Source: Bacillota bacterium
Lineage (GTDB): Bacteria; Bacillota; Clostridia; Peptostreptococcales; Anaerovoracaceae
Direction of reading: 5' to 3'
NCBI GenBank assembly: GCA_022706625.1
Contig: JAKJCD010000042.1
Coordinates: forward strand, 1-11,711
DNA: 11,711 nucleotides
Shown: piece by piece, positions 1 through 6,245 of the stretch
Position numbering within the stretch: position 1 is the first letter of the stretch
Layout of the letters: every line of letters begins with the position of its first letter
Program-made: the position numbers and the translations under genes
Notes under the pieces: model-generated
Databases searched by the model: none
Seen by the model: the letters and a program-made list of their open reading frames with translations, nothing else
Told to the model about the DNA's origin: nothing

Positions 1-267
1 GTTGCCGACCCGCCGGTGCTGATATTGGACGAAGCTACCAGCTCAATTGATACGAGAACGGAAGCTCTCATTGAGAAGGGGATGGACGGGCTCATGGAGT
101 ACAGGACTGTTTTCGTTATAGCTCACAGGCTGTCAACCGTACGGAATGCTGATGCTATTTTGGTATTGGAAAACGGCAGGATCATTGAGCGCGGCGACCA
201 CGATGGGCTGCTTGCCCAGAAGGGTAAGTACTACCAGCTTTATACCGGAATGTTTGAACTGGAATAA
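1..267 (+). CDS. ABC transporter, ATP-binding domain (C-terminal fragment, 5' end outside window)
   Basis: The frame is open from base 1, so only the last 88 residues of the gene are present. Visible are the Walker B/D-loop stretch VLILDEATSSIDT near the start and the switch (H-loop) motif IAHRLSTVRNAD, followed by the usual tail LENGRIIERGDHDGLLAQKG. These are hallmarks of the nucleotide-binding domain of ABC exporters of the MsbA/MdlB/BmrA type, where the ATPase domain is C-terminal to six membrane helices in one polypeptide. The end 'YYQLYTGMFELE' is typical of such fused half-transporters (YxxLY.xQF-like ending), so I infer a fused exporter rather than a stand-alone import ATPase. The substrate cannot be told. 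The stop codon lies 58 nt before malQ on the same strand, so co-transcription is possible but a GC-rich hairpin sits between them. Confidence 0.9.
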   Translation, partial: VADPPVLILDEATSSIDTRTEALIEKGMDGLMEYRTVFVIAHRLSTVRNADAILVLENGRIIERGDHDGLLAQKGKYYQLYTGMFELE

Positions 268-275
268 ATGGTATC

Positions 276-293
276 GCGGCGGTGTGCCGCCGC
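276..293 (+). other. GC-rich hairpin between the ABC gene and malQ
   Basis: A perfect 7-bp inverted repeat, GCGGCGG (276-282) and CCGCCGC (287-293), encloses a 4-nt loop (TGTG). It starts 8 nt after the ABC transporter stop codon. No T-tract follows, so it is not a canonical intrinsic terminator. It could protect the upstream mRNA end or act as a pause site. Confidence 0.5.
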
Positions 294-313
294 TCCGTAT
301 AGATCCGTATAGA
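294..313 (+). repeat. perfect 10-bp tandem duplication upstream of malQ
   Basis: The decamer tccgtataga occurs twice head to tail (294-303 and 304-313), directly between the hairpin and the malQ ribosome binding site. It looks like a slippage-type duplication and alters the spacing of the malQ 5' region. No function can be assigned. Confidence 0.7.
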
Positions 314-325
314 AAGGTGTATTTG

Positions 326-1816
326 ATGAAACGCAGCAGCGGTATCCTGCTTCCTGTTTTTTCTCTGCCGTCTTCTTACGGTATAGGCACTTTTGGGAAG
401 GAAGCATACAATTTCATAGATTTTTTAGTAGCGGCGGAGCAGGAATACTGGCAGATGCTGCCGGTGGGTCCGACGGGCTTCGGAGACTCTCCTTATCAGA
501 GTTTTTCTGCTTACGCAGGGAATCCTTATTTTATCGATCTCGAATTGATGGCGGAGGATGGGCTCTTGAGCCGTGAAGAAATCGAGCTTGTGCCTCAAGG
601 TGAGGATCCGATACAGGTCAATTATGGTATTCTATATCATCAGAGGAGATCGCTGCTCAGGAAAGGGTTTTCCCGTTTTGATCCACAATATGATGTTGCT
701 TTTGATTATTTCTGCAAGGCAAATGCAGACTGGCTAAACGACTATGCTCTTTACATGTCGCTGAAACAGCATTTTGATATGAAGCCATGGCAGGATTGGG
801 AGGATGCAGGCATTCGGCTGTACAGGCGTGAATCTGTTGAAAAGTTTTCGGAATTCCTGCAGAAAGATATTCTGTTTCATTGCTTTATTCAATTTTTATT
901 CTTCAGTCAGTGGAATGGACTGCGGTCATATGCAAAACAAAAGGGGATAAAGTTTATAGGTGATATTCCAATTTACTTATCCATGGATTCTGCAGATGCC
1001 TGGGCATCATCGGAAATATTGCAATATGATAAAGAGAGAAGGCCATTAAAAGTAGGGGGAGTTCCTCCGGATTATTTCTCTGAAACAGGACAATTGTGGG
1101 GCAATCCCCTTTACGATTGGGATGAGATGAAAAAAGACGGCTATTCCTTTTGGATAAGGCGTCTCGCGGCATCTTCGGAAATGTTTGATGCTGTGAGGCT
1201 GGACCATTTTCGTGGCTTTGAAAGCTACTGGAGCGTGCCTTTTGGAGAAGCTACAGCGGTGAAAGGTGAATGGATGCCGGGCCCGGGCATGGATTTCATC
1301 GGGAGGATCAAAGAGAAATTCCCAAAGCTCTGCATTATTGCAGAGGATTTGGGCTGCCTGACACCGGAAGTCCACGAACTGGTTAGGGCAGCCGGTTTTC
1401 CCGGCATGAATGTGCTGCAATTTGCCTTCGGCTCGGGAAATCGCTGCAGCCATCTCCCCCACAGGCATGATATAAATTCTGTAGTCTACACAGGCACCCA
1501 CGACAATACCACAGTGAGAGGCTGGTTTGAGGACAAGGCACAAGAAGAGGAACGGATATACGCAAAGAAATATCTGGGCTTATCCTCTGAAGAAGGATGG
1601 AATTGGGGCTTCATTCGAGGAGCAATGGGTTCCCCCGCAGATCTTTGCATCGTACAGATGCAGGATTATCTGGATCTGCCGGATTTCGCCCGCACCAATA
1701 CTCCAGGGGCTCTTGGCGGCAACTGGATGTGGCGCTTGGTCCCGGGGCAGCTGACGGACGGGCTTGCCGGGAAAATAGCGGAAATGACCCGGCTCTATGA
1801 TCGGGAAAGGCTTTGA
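326..1816 (+). CDS. malQ: 4-alpha-glucanotransferase (amylomaltase, GH77)
   Basis: Transfers alpha-1,4-glucan segments between malto-oligosaccharides in the cytoplasm, part of maltodextrin or glycogen metabolism. The 496-residue protein has the full GH77 length and all hallmark motifs: an N-terminal SSGILLPVFSLPSSYGIGTFG, then GDSPYQSFSAYAGNPYFIDL, IGDIPIYLS and PDYFSETGQLWGNPLYDW. The three catalytic carboxylates are present: the nucleophile Asp293 in VRLDHFRG, the acid/base Glu340 in IIAEDLG, and Asp393 in GTHDNTTVRGW. From memory the first two match Thermus amylomaltase numbering. The open frame extends back to about 146 inside the ABC gene. I chose ATG 326 because the homologous N-terminus starts there and an AAAGGTG ribosome binding site lies just upstream (about 314-319). 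No other sugar-metabolism gene is visible in the window. No T-tract terminator directly follows; the hairpin array downstream may end transcription. Confidence 0.96.
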   Translation: MKRSSGILLPVFSLPSSYGIGTFGKEAYNFIDFLVAAEQEYWQMLPVGPTGFGDSPYQSFSAYAGNPYFIDLELMAEDGLLSREEIELVPQGEDPIQVNYGILYHQRRSLLRKGFSRFDPQYDVAFDYFCKANADWLNDYALYMSLKQHFDMKPWQDWEDAGIRLYRRESVEKFSEFLQKDILFHCFIQFLFFSQWNGLRSYAKQKGIKFIGDIPIYLSMDSADAWASSEILQYDKERRPLKVGGVPPDYFSETGQLWGNPLYDWDEMKKDGYSFWIRRLAASSEMFDAVRLDHFRGFESYWSVPFGEATAVKGEWMPGPGMDFIGRIKEKFPKLCIIAEDLGCLTPEVHELVRAAGFPGMNVLQFAFGSGNRCSHLPHRHDINSVVYTGTHDNTTVRGWFEDKAQEEERIYAKKYLGLSSEEGWNWGFIRGAMGSPADLCIVQMQDYLDLPDFARTNTPGALGGNWMWRLVPGQLTDGLAGKIAEMTRLYDRERL

Positions 1817-1895
1817 ATGGGTCGTGACCACGGGCCTGAAAACCTGCCTGCGCAGGGGCATTTGCTGCAGGTTAGTAAAGTGTACTCAACCCGAG

Positions 1896-2130
1896 GCAAC
1901 GCAAATTGGGGAAAAAACCGATTTGCGTTGCTTTTAGCCATAAAAAAGGCAGAATTTAGCAAAAAAGCAACGGAATTTAGGAAAAGGTTAGGTTTCCGTT
2001 GCCTTTTCGCGAAAAAAGGCAACGGAAACGTTGAACAAACCAAATTCCCGTTGCTTTTACCCCGAAAAAGGGGCAGGAATTCGAAGAAAAGCAACGGAAT
2101 TTATCAAAAAAGGCTATTCCCGTTGCTTTT
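1896..2130. repeat. compound array of four inverted repeats, a diverged tandem duplication of ~123 bp
   Basis: Four units each begin with gcaacg and end with cgttgc plus a T-run: left arms start at 1896, 1967, 2019 and 2091, and right arms end at 1931, 2002, 2054 and 2126. Unit starts are spaced 71, 52 and 72 bp apart, so units 1+2 and 3+4 form a long/short pair repeated about 123 bp apart. The linkers also match (1932-1966 versus 2055-2090). Unit 1 is a perfect 11-bp stem (1896-1906 with 1921-1931). In unit 2 the arm is gcaacggaa pairing ttccgttgc. Units 3 and 4 carry one bulged C. Arms flanked by A-runs on the left and T-runs on the right could terminate transcription in both directions. 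This resembles a REP/PU-type intergenic palindromic family, but the family is not recognised. Confidence 0.8.
1992..2029. other. 16-bp perfect stem with 6-nt loop inside the repeat array
   Basis: The right arm of unit 2 and the left arm of unit 3 form a longer palindrome: gtttccgttgcctttt (1992-2007) is the exact reverse complement of 2014-2029, with cgcgaa as loop. It is the strongest single hairpin in the window. It competes with the local unit hairpins, so the array could fold in two alternative ways. Confidence 0.75.
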
Positions 2131-2206
2131 CCGGGCGATGGAGTTTATGTTGTTATTTCGTTAAATCCAAATCTTATCCGATGATATAGTCGTAAAATAG
2201 TACAGT

Positions 2207-2235
2207 TTGATGCAATCGAAGTGAGGTATAATAAT
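2207..2235 (+). promoter_or_regulatory. candidate promoter of the DUF4153 gene
   Basis: A TTGATG (2207-2212) is followed by the AT-rich run TATAATAATATA (2227-2238). The exact TATAAT lies only 14 nt from the -35-like box. The overlapping AATAAT (2230-2235) gives a 17-nt spacer. One of these probably serves as the -10, with transcription starting about 60 nt before the gene. The spacing ambiguity keeps confidence low. Confidence 0.4.
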
Positions 2236-2305
2236 ATACAGAATATAGCAAAGTAATATTTATAAATAGGAAATAGTTTATTTGAGGGAAGAAAGAGGAG
2301 TTATT

Positions 2306-4093
2306 ATGAAACGATTAAAAACGATTTATAATAAAATGGCGAGCGGGATATCAGCTGCTGTTTCCCGCTTCCCTTTTACAGTATTATGCTTAGCGGCGAC
2401 GGCAGCTTTAGTATGTTATCTGATCGGCCTTGATAAGTCTGCTCCGCAGAATGTAGAAAAGTTGATTTTCACCCTTGGAGTAGGTGCTTTTATCGGAATG
2501 GTGGCGCAATTTTCTTTTGAGGGTTTTTCCAGATTGTCCAACTCAAAACTATTAGTTTACGGAGTTGCCGCCTTGCTTACAGCCGGTTATTTCGTAATTC
2601 TTTGGCCGGCTCCGGAAATCAGTGCAGAGATAATCATTAGGAGTTTAGTTGCCGTATTTGCCATGATTTGTGCAGTGCTATGGATCCCTGCGTTTCGTGG
2701 CAGGACAGATTTCAATGTGGTATCGCTAATACATTTTAAGAGCTTTATAACATCATTTTTGTTCTCCTCCGTGCTTTCAGGCGGAACAGCAGCTATTTTG
2801 TTCGCAGTGGACACCCTGCTCATTAGAGTAGACGATAATGCCTATGGGTATTCGATGACGGTTATCTGGATCATCTTTGCTCCGATTTATTATCTGTCCC
2901 GGCTCCCAATATTCCAGGCTGACTGTAAGGATAAAGAGGCCTGCATAGATAGTGCCGCCGGATACCCACGCGTCCTTGAAATCCTGGTTTCCTATATTGC
3001 CATACCTCTTTTTACCGCATATACAATTGTACTGCTGGTCTATTTTATTAAAATACTAGCCACCACACAATGGCCTTCGGGACAGCTTGGGCCCATGGTT
3101 CTTGTGTATTCCGCTGCGGGGGTTGTGCTTTTTGTGCTTGCCAGTTTGCCTGAAAACCGGTTTGCTCATCTGTTTCGCATTATCTTTCCAAAGGTCTGGA
3201 TCCCTATAGTGATAATGCAGATGGTTTCTGTCTGGATCAGAATCAATGCTTACGGAATTACAGAATCGCGCTATTACGTGGCACTATTTGCTGTGTTTTC
3301 ATTAATTTCTGCCATATTTTTAAGCCTCAGATCAGTTTCAAAGAATAGATATATCGCACTACTGGCGGCAGCTTTTGCCATCTTCTCGATAATTCCTCCT
3401 ATTGACGCCTTCTCCGTATCCCGGAATAGTCAGATCAACCGGATCGAGGGGATCCTGCAAGCCGAAGGCATGTTATCCGAAGGAGTTTTAATTTCAAAAC
3501 CTAAGGCTTCCGATGAAACTAAAAGAGAGGTTACCAATATTATTCAGTACCTGGAGAATAATAGCTCTACAGAATATATTTCTTGGCTTCCCAAAGATTT
3601 TGAGATGTATCGGGATATGAAAAAAAACTTTGGCTTTGACCCCTCTTATTACTATCAACCCAATGACGATTATCGGTTTTTCTATGCCGCTCTCGACACA
3701 GGGATACCTTTGGATATATCCGGCTATGATGTATCGATGATTGTCAGTTCCCACATGAATGTTAACGATAAAAAAGATTTCGCCTTTGAAATCGATGACA
3801 AAAATTATACATTAACCGCCAACCGTATCAGCAGGAGCGATATGGAGCTTACAGTGCAGGATCAGTCCGGCATCCGGTTAATTGAGTTAAGCTTGCTTGA
3901 CTATGCGGAATCCATGAAAAATAAATCCCTTGGAGGGAAAGACATGCTTCCTCCTAATGAGATGACCCATGTGAAAACAGAAAACGGAGCGGAGATAAAG
4001 ATAATCTTCCAGAACATTACCATGGAAAATATTGGAGAAAATGATTTCTATGCTGACTATGCGGCCTATGTGCTCGTTAAAGTGGCGGACTAA
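2306..4093 (+). CDS. DUF4153 polytopic membrane protein
   Basis: A 595-residue protein with about ten hydrophobic segments in the first 370 residues (roughly 23-42, 53-70, 82-100, 109-127, 145-170, 184-200, 226-251, 264-280, 297-312, 323-342 and 349-365). A soluble C-terminal domain of about 220 residues follows. The stretch KSFITSFLFSSVLSGGTAAI at 145-164, then WIIFAPIYYLSRLP at 188-201 and YPRVLEILVSYIAIPL at 220-235, match what I know of DUF4153 proteins of Firmicutes. Their function is unknown. ATG 2306 is preferred over TTG 2282 because a GAGGAG ribosome binding site (2295-2300) lies 5 nt upstream of it. The gene stands alone with its own candidate promoter and a strong terminator. A second family with similar layout (DUF4173) is possible but fits less well. 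Confidence 0.82.
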   Translation: MKRLKTIYNKMASGISAAVSRFPFTVLCLAATAALVCYLIGLDKSAPQNVEKLIFTLGVGAFIGMVAQFSFEGFSRLSNSKLLVYGVAALLTAGYFVILWPAPEISAEIIIRSLVAVFAMICAVLWIPAFRGRTDFNVVSLIHFKSFITSFLFSSVLSGGTAAILFAVDTLLIRVDDNAYGYSMTVIWIIFAPIYYLSRLPIFQADCKDKEACIDSAAGYPRVLEILVSYIAIPLFTAYTIVLLVYFIKILATTQWPSGQLGPMVLVYSAAGVVLFVLASLPENRFAHLFRIIFPKVWIPIVIMQMVSVWIRINAYGITESRYYVALFAVFSLISAIFLSLRSVSKNRYIALLAAAFAIFSIIPPIDAFSVSRNSQINRIEGILQAEGMLSEGVLISKPKASDETKREVTNIIQYLENNSSTEYISWLPKDFEMYRDMKKNFGFDPSYYYQPNDDYRFFYAALDTGIPLDISGYDVSMIVSSHMNVNDKKDFAFEIDDKNYTLTANRISRSDMELTVQDQSGIRLIELSLLDYAESMKNKSLGGKDMLPPNEMTHVKTENGAEIKIIFQNITMENIGENDFYADYAAYVLVKVAD

Positions 4094-4188
4094 TCAAGTG
4101 TAAAACGGGCTGTCGCATCCTGCTCTTTCTCAGTCCATTTCTTCTGTCTATAAGTTCGAAACAAAGAGATAATTTTGTTAATTTATTT

Positions 4189-4231
4189 TTACCAAAAGGT
4201 AAATGAATTTACCTTTTGGTAATTCTTTTTT
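4189..4231 (+). terminator. intrinsic terminator of the DUF4153 gene
   Basis: A perfect 15-bp stem pairs ttaccaaaaggtaaa (4189-4203) with its reverse complement at 4208-4222, with loop tgaa. It is followed by ttctttttt (4223-4231). It lies about 95 nt after the DUF4153 stop codon. The opposite strand has no T-run in the right position, so it should work only for + strand transcription. Confidence 0.88.
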
Positions 4232-4374
4232 ATCCCTTAAGCTAGAGAAACCGCAGAAAATGCCCATTCTTCACGCATTTTTTTTTGGTATGCGATTTGC
4301 TCTATGTAATGTGTAAAATATATTCTTCACGATTCTTTCTACAAAAGTCAAGTGGGAAAGGAGGGAGGTTTTGC

Positions 4375-4548
4375 ATGGCGGCGGATTCTTTTTTTAAACC
4401 GTCGCTTTTTTTGCCGCCTTGGAAAAAAAACGATAAACCTCGGGAGCCGAGGACAGAGCCCCCGTCAAGACTTATATTATCCACCATTCAAGCAAAAAAA
4501 CTCCCACACCAATTCCCACACCTATCAGGTCAAAACATGTCAAATTAG
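4375..4548 (+). CDS. possible small basic protein (57 aa), doubtful
   Basis: An ATG at 4375 is preceded by an excellent Shine-Dalgarno-like run, GGAGGGAGG (4360-4368), at 6-nt spacing. The product is 57 residues, rich in Lys, Pro and Ser (begins MAADSFFKPSLFLPPWKK), with no membrane segment, signal peptide or recognised motif. Against it: the purine run could be chance, the frame overlaps a hairpin and one of the 22-bp repeats, and the composition reflects local A/T homopolymers. I do not recognise it and consider it more likely noncoding than real. Confidence 0.2.
   Translation: MAADSFFKPSLFLPPWKKNDKPREPRTEPPSRLILSTIQAKKLPHQFPHLSGQNMSN
4423..4452 (-). terminator. hairpin with T-tract, minus strand (weak terminator candidate)
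   Basis: Read on the minus strand, cctcgg and ccgagg (4438-4443 and 4447-4452) form a 6-bp GC-rich stem with a 3-nt loop. It is followed after TTTATCG by eight T's (4423-4430). It could end transcripts coming from the AAA/DUF4143 gene about 230 nt upstream. The gap before the T-run weakens the call. Confidence 0.4.
4500..4521. repeat. 22-bp imperfect direct repeat, copy 1
   Basis: Begins actcccacac and ends ttcccacac. It matches the second copy at 4645-4666 in 18 of 22 positions. Each copy itself contains two cccaca motifs about 12 bp apart. The two copies are 145 bp apart and flank an imperfect hairpin. They could be recombinase or protein binding sites, or the remnant of an excised element; no function is established. 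Confidence 0.55.
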
Positions 4549-4570
4549 CACAATAAAAAATCATATAATA

Positions 4571-4619
4571 ACAAAAACGCCATAACCTATTAAAAACACT
4601 TGGTTTTGGGCGCTTTTGT
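4571..4619 (-). terminator. imperfect hairpin downstream of the AAA/DUF4143 gene
   Basis: The arms acaaaaacgcc (4571-4581) and ggcgcttttgt (4609-4619) pair in 10 of 11 positions. An inner hairpin aaaac/gtttt lies at 4593-4597 and 4603-4607. It starts about 60 nt past the minus-strand stop codon, and the minus-strand 3' arm is T-rich, so it may be the terminator of that gene. It also sits exactly between the two 22-bp repeats, so it could instead be part of a small element. Confidence 0.35.
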
Positions 4620-4644
4620 GTTGTTCACAATACTTTCGGACTTT

Positions 4645-4666
4645 ACTCCCACACTGCTTCCCACAT
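4645..4666. repeat. 22-bp imperfect direct repeat, copy 2
   Basis: Second copy of the repeat at 4500-4521, beginning actcccacac and ending ttcccacat, 15 bp downstream (in the minus-strand sense) of the ATPase stop codon. The differences are three central bases and the last base. Confidence 0.55.
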
Positions 4667-4681
4667 TGAGGCGGGGGCATA

Positions 4682-6001
4682 TCAGCTGTCCAAAAGAAAA
4701 TCTGTCAACTTAACAATCTTTATTCCGTCTTGTGTTACGGGATGATCAGTGTTACCGGCAATGACAACCTTTTCGTAATTGTCTCGTATATCGCGAAGCG
4801 GGGCAAGCTCCCGCTCCCTTGTCCCGGGATCGTTCATGGACTCCGTTACCTGAATATACTTCTTCTCATCGGCGCTGGCAGCAATGAAGTCCACTTCCTT
4901 ATTGGCGACCTTTCCGATTGCGACATCATAGCCACGGCGCAGTAGCTCAAAATAAACGATGTTTTCGATGATATGTCCGGTGTCCATATCGCGGAAACCA
5001 AGCAAATAATTGCGTAGCCCGATATCCACAATGTAATACTTTCCGAGGGTTTTCAGGTACTCTTTCCCTTTAATATCAAAACGCTTTATTTCGTAAAACA
5101 CATAGGATTCCAGCAGCGCAGCAACATAGGCCTGAATGGTGTGAACGGACGGATTGCCGTTCCTGTTGCTGTCAAGCAGCTTCTCATGGACAAGCTTATT
5201 GCTGATGGATGTTATAGACGTAATGTTGCCAATATTGTCGGCAAGGAACATGATGACCTTTCTCAGCAGATCCGGGTCCGTGATCTGCCGCTGCCCTCTG
5301 CGCCTCTCGCGCTCCAGAATATCACGCACGACAACGGTAGAGTATACACCGTCCAGTAGGGTCAGCACTTTGTCAGTGTTCAACCCAACATCTGCAATTC
5401 CGGGCATTCCCCCAAACTTCAGATAGGCCTCCAGCAGTTCTTTCGGCTCATAGCTTTCTCCGTCCTCATCATAAATACGCTTACCGATCCCGCCTTTTGG
5501 GCTTTTGCGTTCTCGAACGGTATAGCCATGAAAGTCAAGAAACTCGCGAAAAGAGAGGGGAAGCATTTTGATCTCAACACTTCTCCCGGCAAGATAAGTC
5601 GCATACTCCGAAGAAAGCAGGTAAGCGTTTGATCCGGTCACATAAATGTCACAGTCAAAATCTACGCGAAAGGAGTTAACCGCATCCTGCCACTGCTCAA
5701 TGCGCTGGATCTCGTCAAAGAAAAGATAGGCGCGTTTTCTGTCTGGAAGGCGCTCCTTCACATATTGATACAGCGTTTCCACGCCCATTCTCCGAAACTC
5801 CATTGATTCAAAGTTGAGCTCGATGATCTGCTCTTCCGCAACGCCGTTATTGCGCAGATGCTGCGCCATCAGTTTCAGCAGGCTGGACTTGCCGCAGCGT
5901 CGGATTCCCGTTATGATTTTCACAGGCTCAGCGTCCTGAAATGCTATCAGCCGATGCAGATAAAGGTTGCGGCTTCGCAGTTCGCTTCCACTTTTTAGCA
6001 T
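4682..6001 (-). CDS. AAA-family ATPase with DUF4143 C-terminal domain
   Basis: A 439-residue protein. The N-terminal P-loop domain (AAA_14 type) has Walker A GIRRCGKSS at 32-40, Walker B AYLFFDEIQ at 91-99 (Asp96, Glu97) and a sensor-like VTGSNAYLL at 121-129. The DUF4143 part includes KYYIVDIGLRNYLLG (321-335) and a C-terminal region, IENIVYFELLRRGYDV to KEVDFIA, that resembles a PD-(D/E)XK nuclease fold. The usual E-x-K step appears here as YIQVTES, so the final Glu/Lys are not conserved and nuclease activity is doubtful. The family is common in bacteria and archaea, with unknown function. ATG 6001 is chosen because a near-perfect GGAGGTGAT site lies 5 nt upstream. The gene is divergent from the BREX operon; whether it belongs to the defence island cannot be told. 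Confidence 0.9.
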   Translation of the reverse strand: MLKSGSELRSRNLYLHRLIAFQDAEPVKIITGIRRCGKSSLLKLMAQHLRNNGVAEEQIIELNFESMEFRRMGVETLYQYVKERLPDRKRAYLFFDEIQRIEQWQDAVNSFRVDFDCDIYVTGSNAYLLSSEYATYLAGRSVEIKMLPLSFREFLDFHGYTVRERKSPKGGIGKRIYDEDGESYEPKELLEAYLKFGGMPGIADVGLNTDKVLTLLDGVYSTVVVRDILERERRRGQRQITDPDLLRKVIMFLADNIGNITSITSISNKLVHEKLLDSNRNGNPSVHTIQAYVAALLESYVFYEIKRFDIKGKEYLKTLGKYYIVDIGLRNYLLGFRDMDTGHIIENIVYFELLRRGYDVAIGKVANKEVDFIAASADEKKYIQVTESMNDPGTRERELAPLRDIRDNYEKVVIAGNTDHPVTQDGIKIVKLTDFLLDS

Positions 6002-6019
6002 AGTATCACCTCCGCAAAC

Positions 6020-6048
6020 AGCATAGCATAAAAATTTTGATAAATCAA
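6020..6048 (-). promoter_or_regulatory. candidate promoter of the AAA/DUF4143 gene
   Basis: On the minus strand TTGATT (6048-6043) and TATGCT (6025-6020) are 17 nt apart, each matching consensus in four of six positions. The predicted start would fall close to the ribosome binding site at 6006-6013, leaving almost no leader. The overlapping TATGCT at 6030-6025 is an alternative -10 but has no well-spaced -35. This is a weak call. Confidence 0.35.
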
Positions 6049-6049
6049 G

Positions 6050-6071
6050 TTTGTGCTATCAATAGCACAAA
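6050..6071. promoter_or_regulatory. operator-like palindrome in the divergent intergenic region
   Basis: Perfect 9-bp arms tttgtgcta (6050-6058) and tagcacaaa (6063-6071) surround tcaa. It lies immediately upstream of the candidate -35 of the AAA/DUF4143 gene. The symmetry and length suit a dimeric helix-turn-helix regulator. A half-site ttgtgct recurs at 6131-6137. No T-run follows the arms, so a terminator is unlikely. The regulator is unknown. Confidence 0.5.
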
Positions 6072-6116
6072 TAAGCCAGAATTCGACTTTTTATGCTGCA
6101 TTTCAATTTCGCCAAA

Positions 6117-6142
6117 CTCTGTCCTCTGTCTTGTGCTCTGTC
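6117..6142. repeat. three copies of ctctgtc upstream of the BREX promoter
   Basis: The heptamer ctctgtc occurs at 6117-6123, 6124-6130 and 6136-6142. The last copy ends 18 bp before the brx -35 box. The position would suit binding sites for an activator, but short repeats like this can arise by chance. Confidence 0.4.
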
Positions 6143-6160
6143 TATATTAAGCCGATTGCC

Positions 6161-6189
6161 TTGAAAGAATGAATAACAAATAGTATAAT
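6161..6189 (+). promoter_or_regulatory. promoter of the brx operon
   Basis: TTGAAA (6161-6166) and a perfect TATAAT (6184-6189) are separated by exactly 17 nt, a strong sigma-A-type promoter. Transcription would start near 6196, giving a leader of about 70 nt before brxA. A 7-bp inverted repeat, acaaata (6176-6182) and tatttgt (6201-6207), brackets the -10 box and could be an operator. Confidence 0.8.
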
Positions 6190-6209
6190 CAGGTTGTAAT
6201 TATTTGTAT

Positions 6210-6245
6210 AAAAAGGTAACGACATGATGATGTCGCTACCCTTTT
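6210..6245 (+). promoter_or_regulatory. terminator-like hairpin in the brx leader (possible attenuator)
   Basis: The arms ggtaacgacat (6215-6225) and atgtcgctacc (6230-6240) pair in 10 of 11 positions around the loop gatg. A-run 6210-6213 can also pair with T-run 6242-6245. The hairpin ends 7 nt before the brxA Shine-Dalgarno sequence and lies wholly downstream of the predicted transcription start. It could lower read-through into the operon, hinder ribosome entry, or be a DNA operator in double-stranded form. The T-run is only four bases, so termination would be partial at best. Confidence 0.5.

Larger units (their letters stand above)
1817..2281. other. intergenic region holding an inverted-repeat array
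   Basis: About 490 bp separate malQ from the DUF4153 start. Open frames exist here on both strands (for example 1817-2164 on + and 1795-2094 on -), but they merely read through nested palindromic repeats, lack convincing ribosome binding sites and give low-complexity Lys/Phe/Leu peptides. I therefore treat the region as noncoding. It holds the repeat array at 1896-2130 and, near its right end, a candidate promoter for the DUF4153 gene. Confidence 0.7.
4094..4681. other. gene-poor region between convergent genes
   Basis: Nearly 590 bp lie between the 3' ends of the DUF4153 gene (+) and the AAA/DUF4143 gene (-). It holds the DUF4153 terminator, a possible small ORF with a strong ribosome binding site (4375-4548), two 22-bp direct repeats and two minus-strand hairpins that could terminate the ATPase transcript. 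Homopolymer A and T runs are frequent. No recognised protein or RNA gene was found here. Confidence 0.6.

Noticed and set aside
146..325. 60-codon N-terminal extension of malQ to an upstream ATG
   Set aside because: It overlaps the end of the ABC transporter gene in another frame and is not GH77-like. ATG 326 has a ribosome binding site and begins the conserved N-terminus.
1817..2164. 115-codon open frame after malQ, and the opposing frame at 1795-2094
   Set aside because: Both read through the palindromic repeat array. The peptides are low-complexity and mirror the inverted repeats, and no good start signal is present.
4108..4130. gggctgtcgcat resembling the terminal inverted repeat of some insertion sequences
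   Set aside because: No matching inverted end, target duplication or transposase remnant could be seen within the window.
5141..5426. plus-strand open frames inside the AAA/DUF4143 gene
   Set aside because: They are antisense shadows of a gene whose Walker motifs and start signal are clear.
6050..6071. the symmetric site read as a terminator
   Set aside because: No T-run follows on either strand, and it lies between two divergent genes, so an operator is the better reading.
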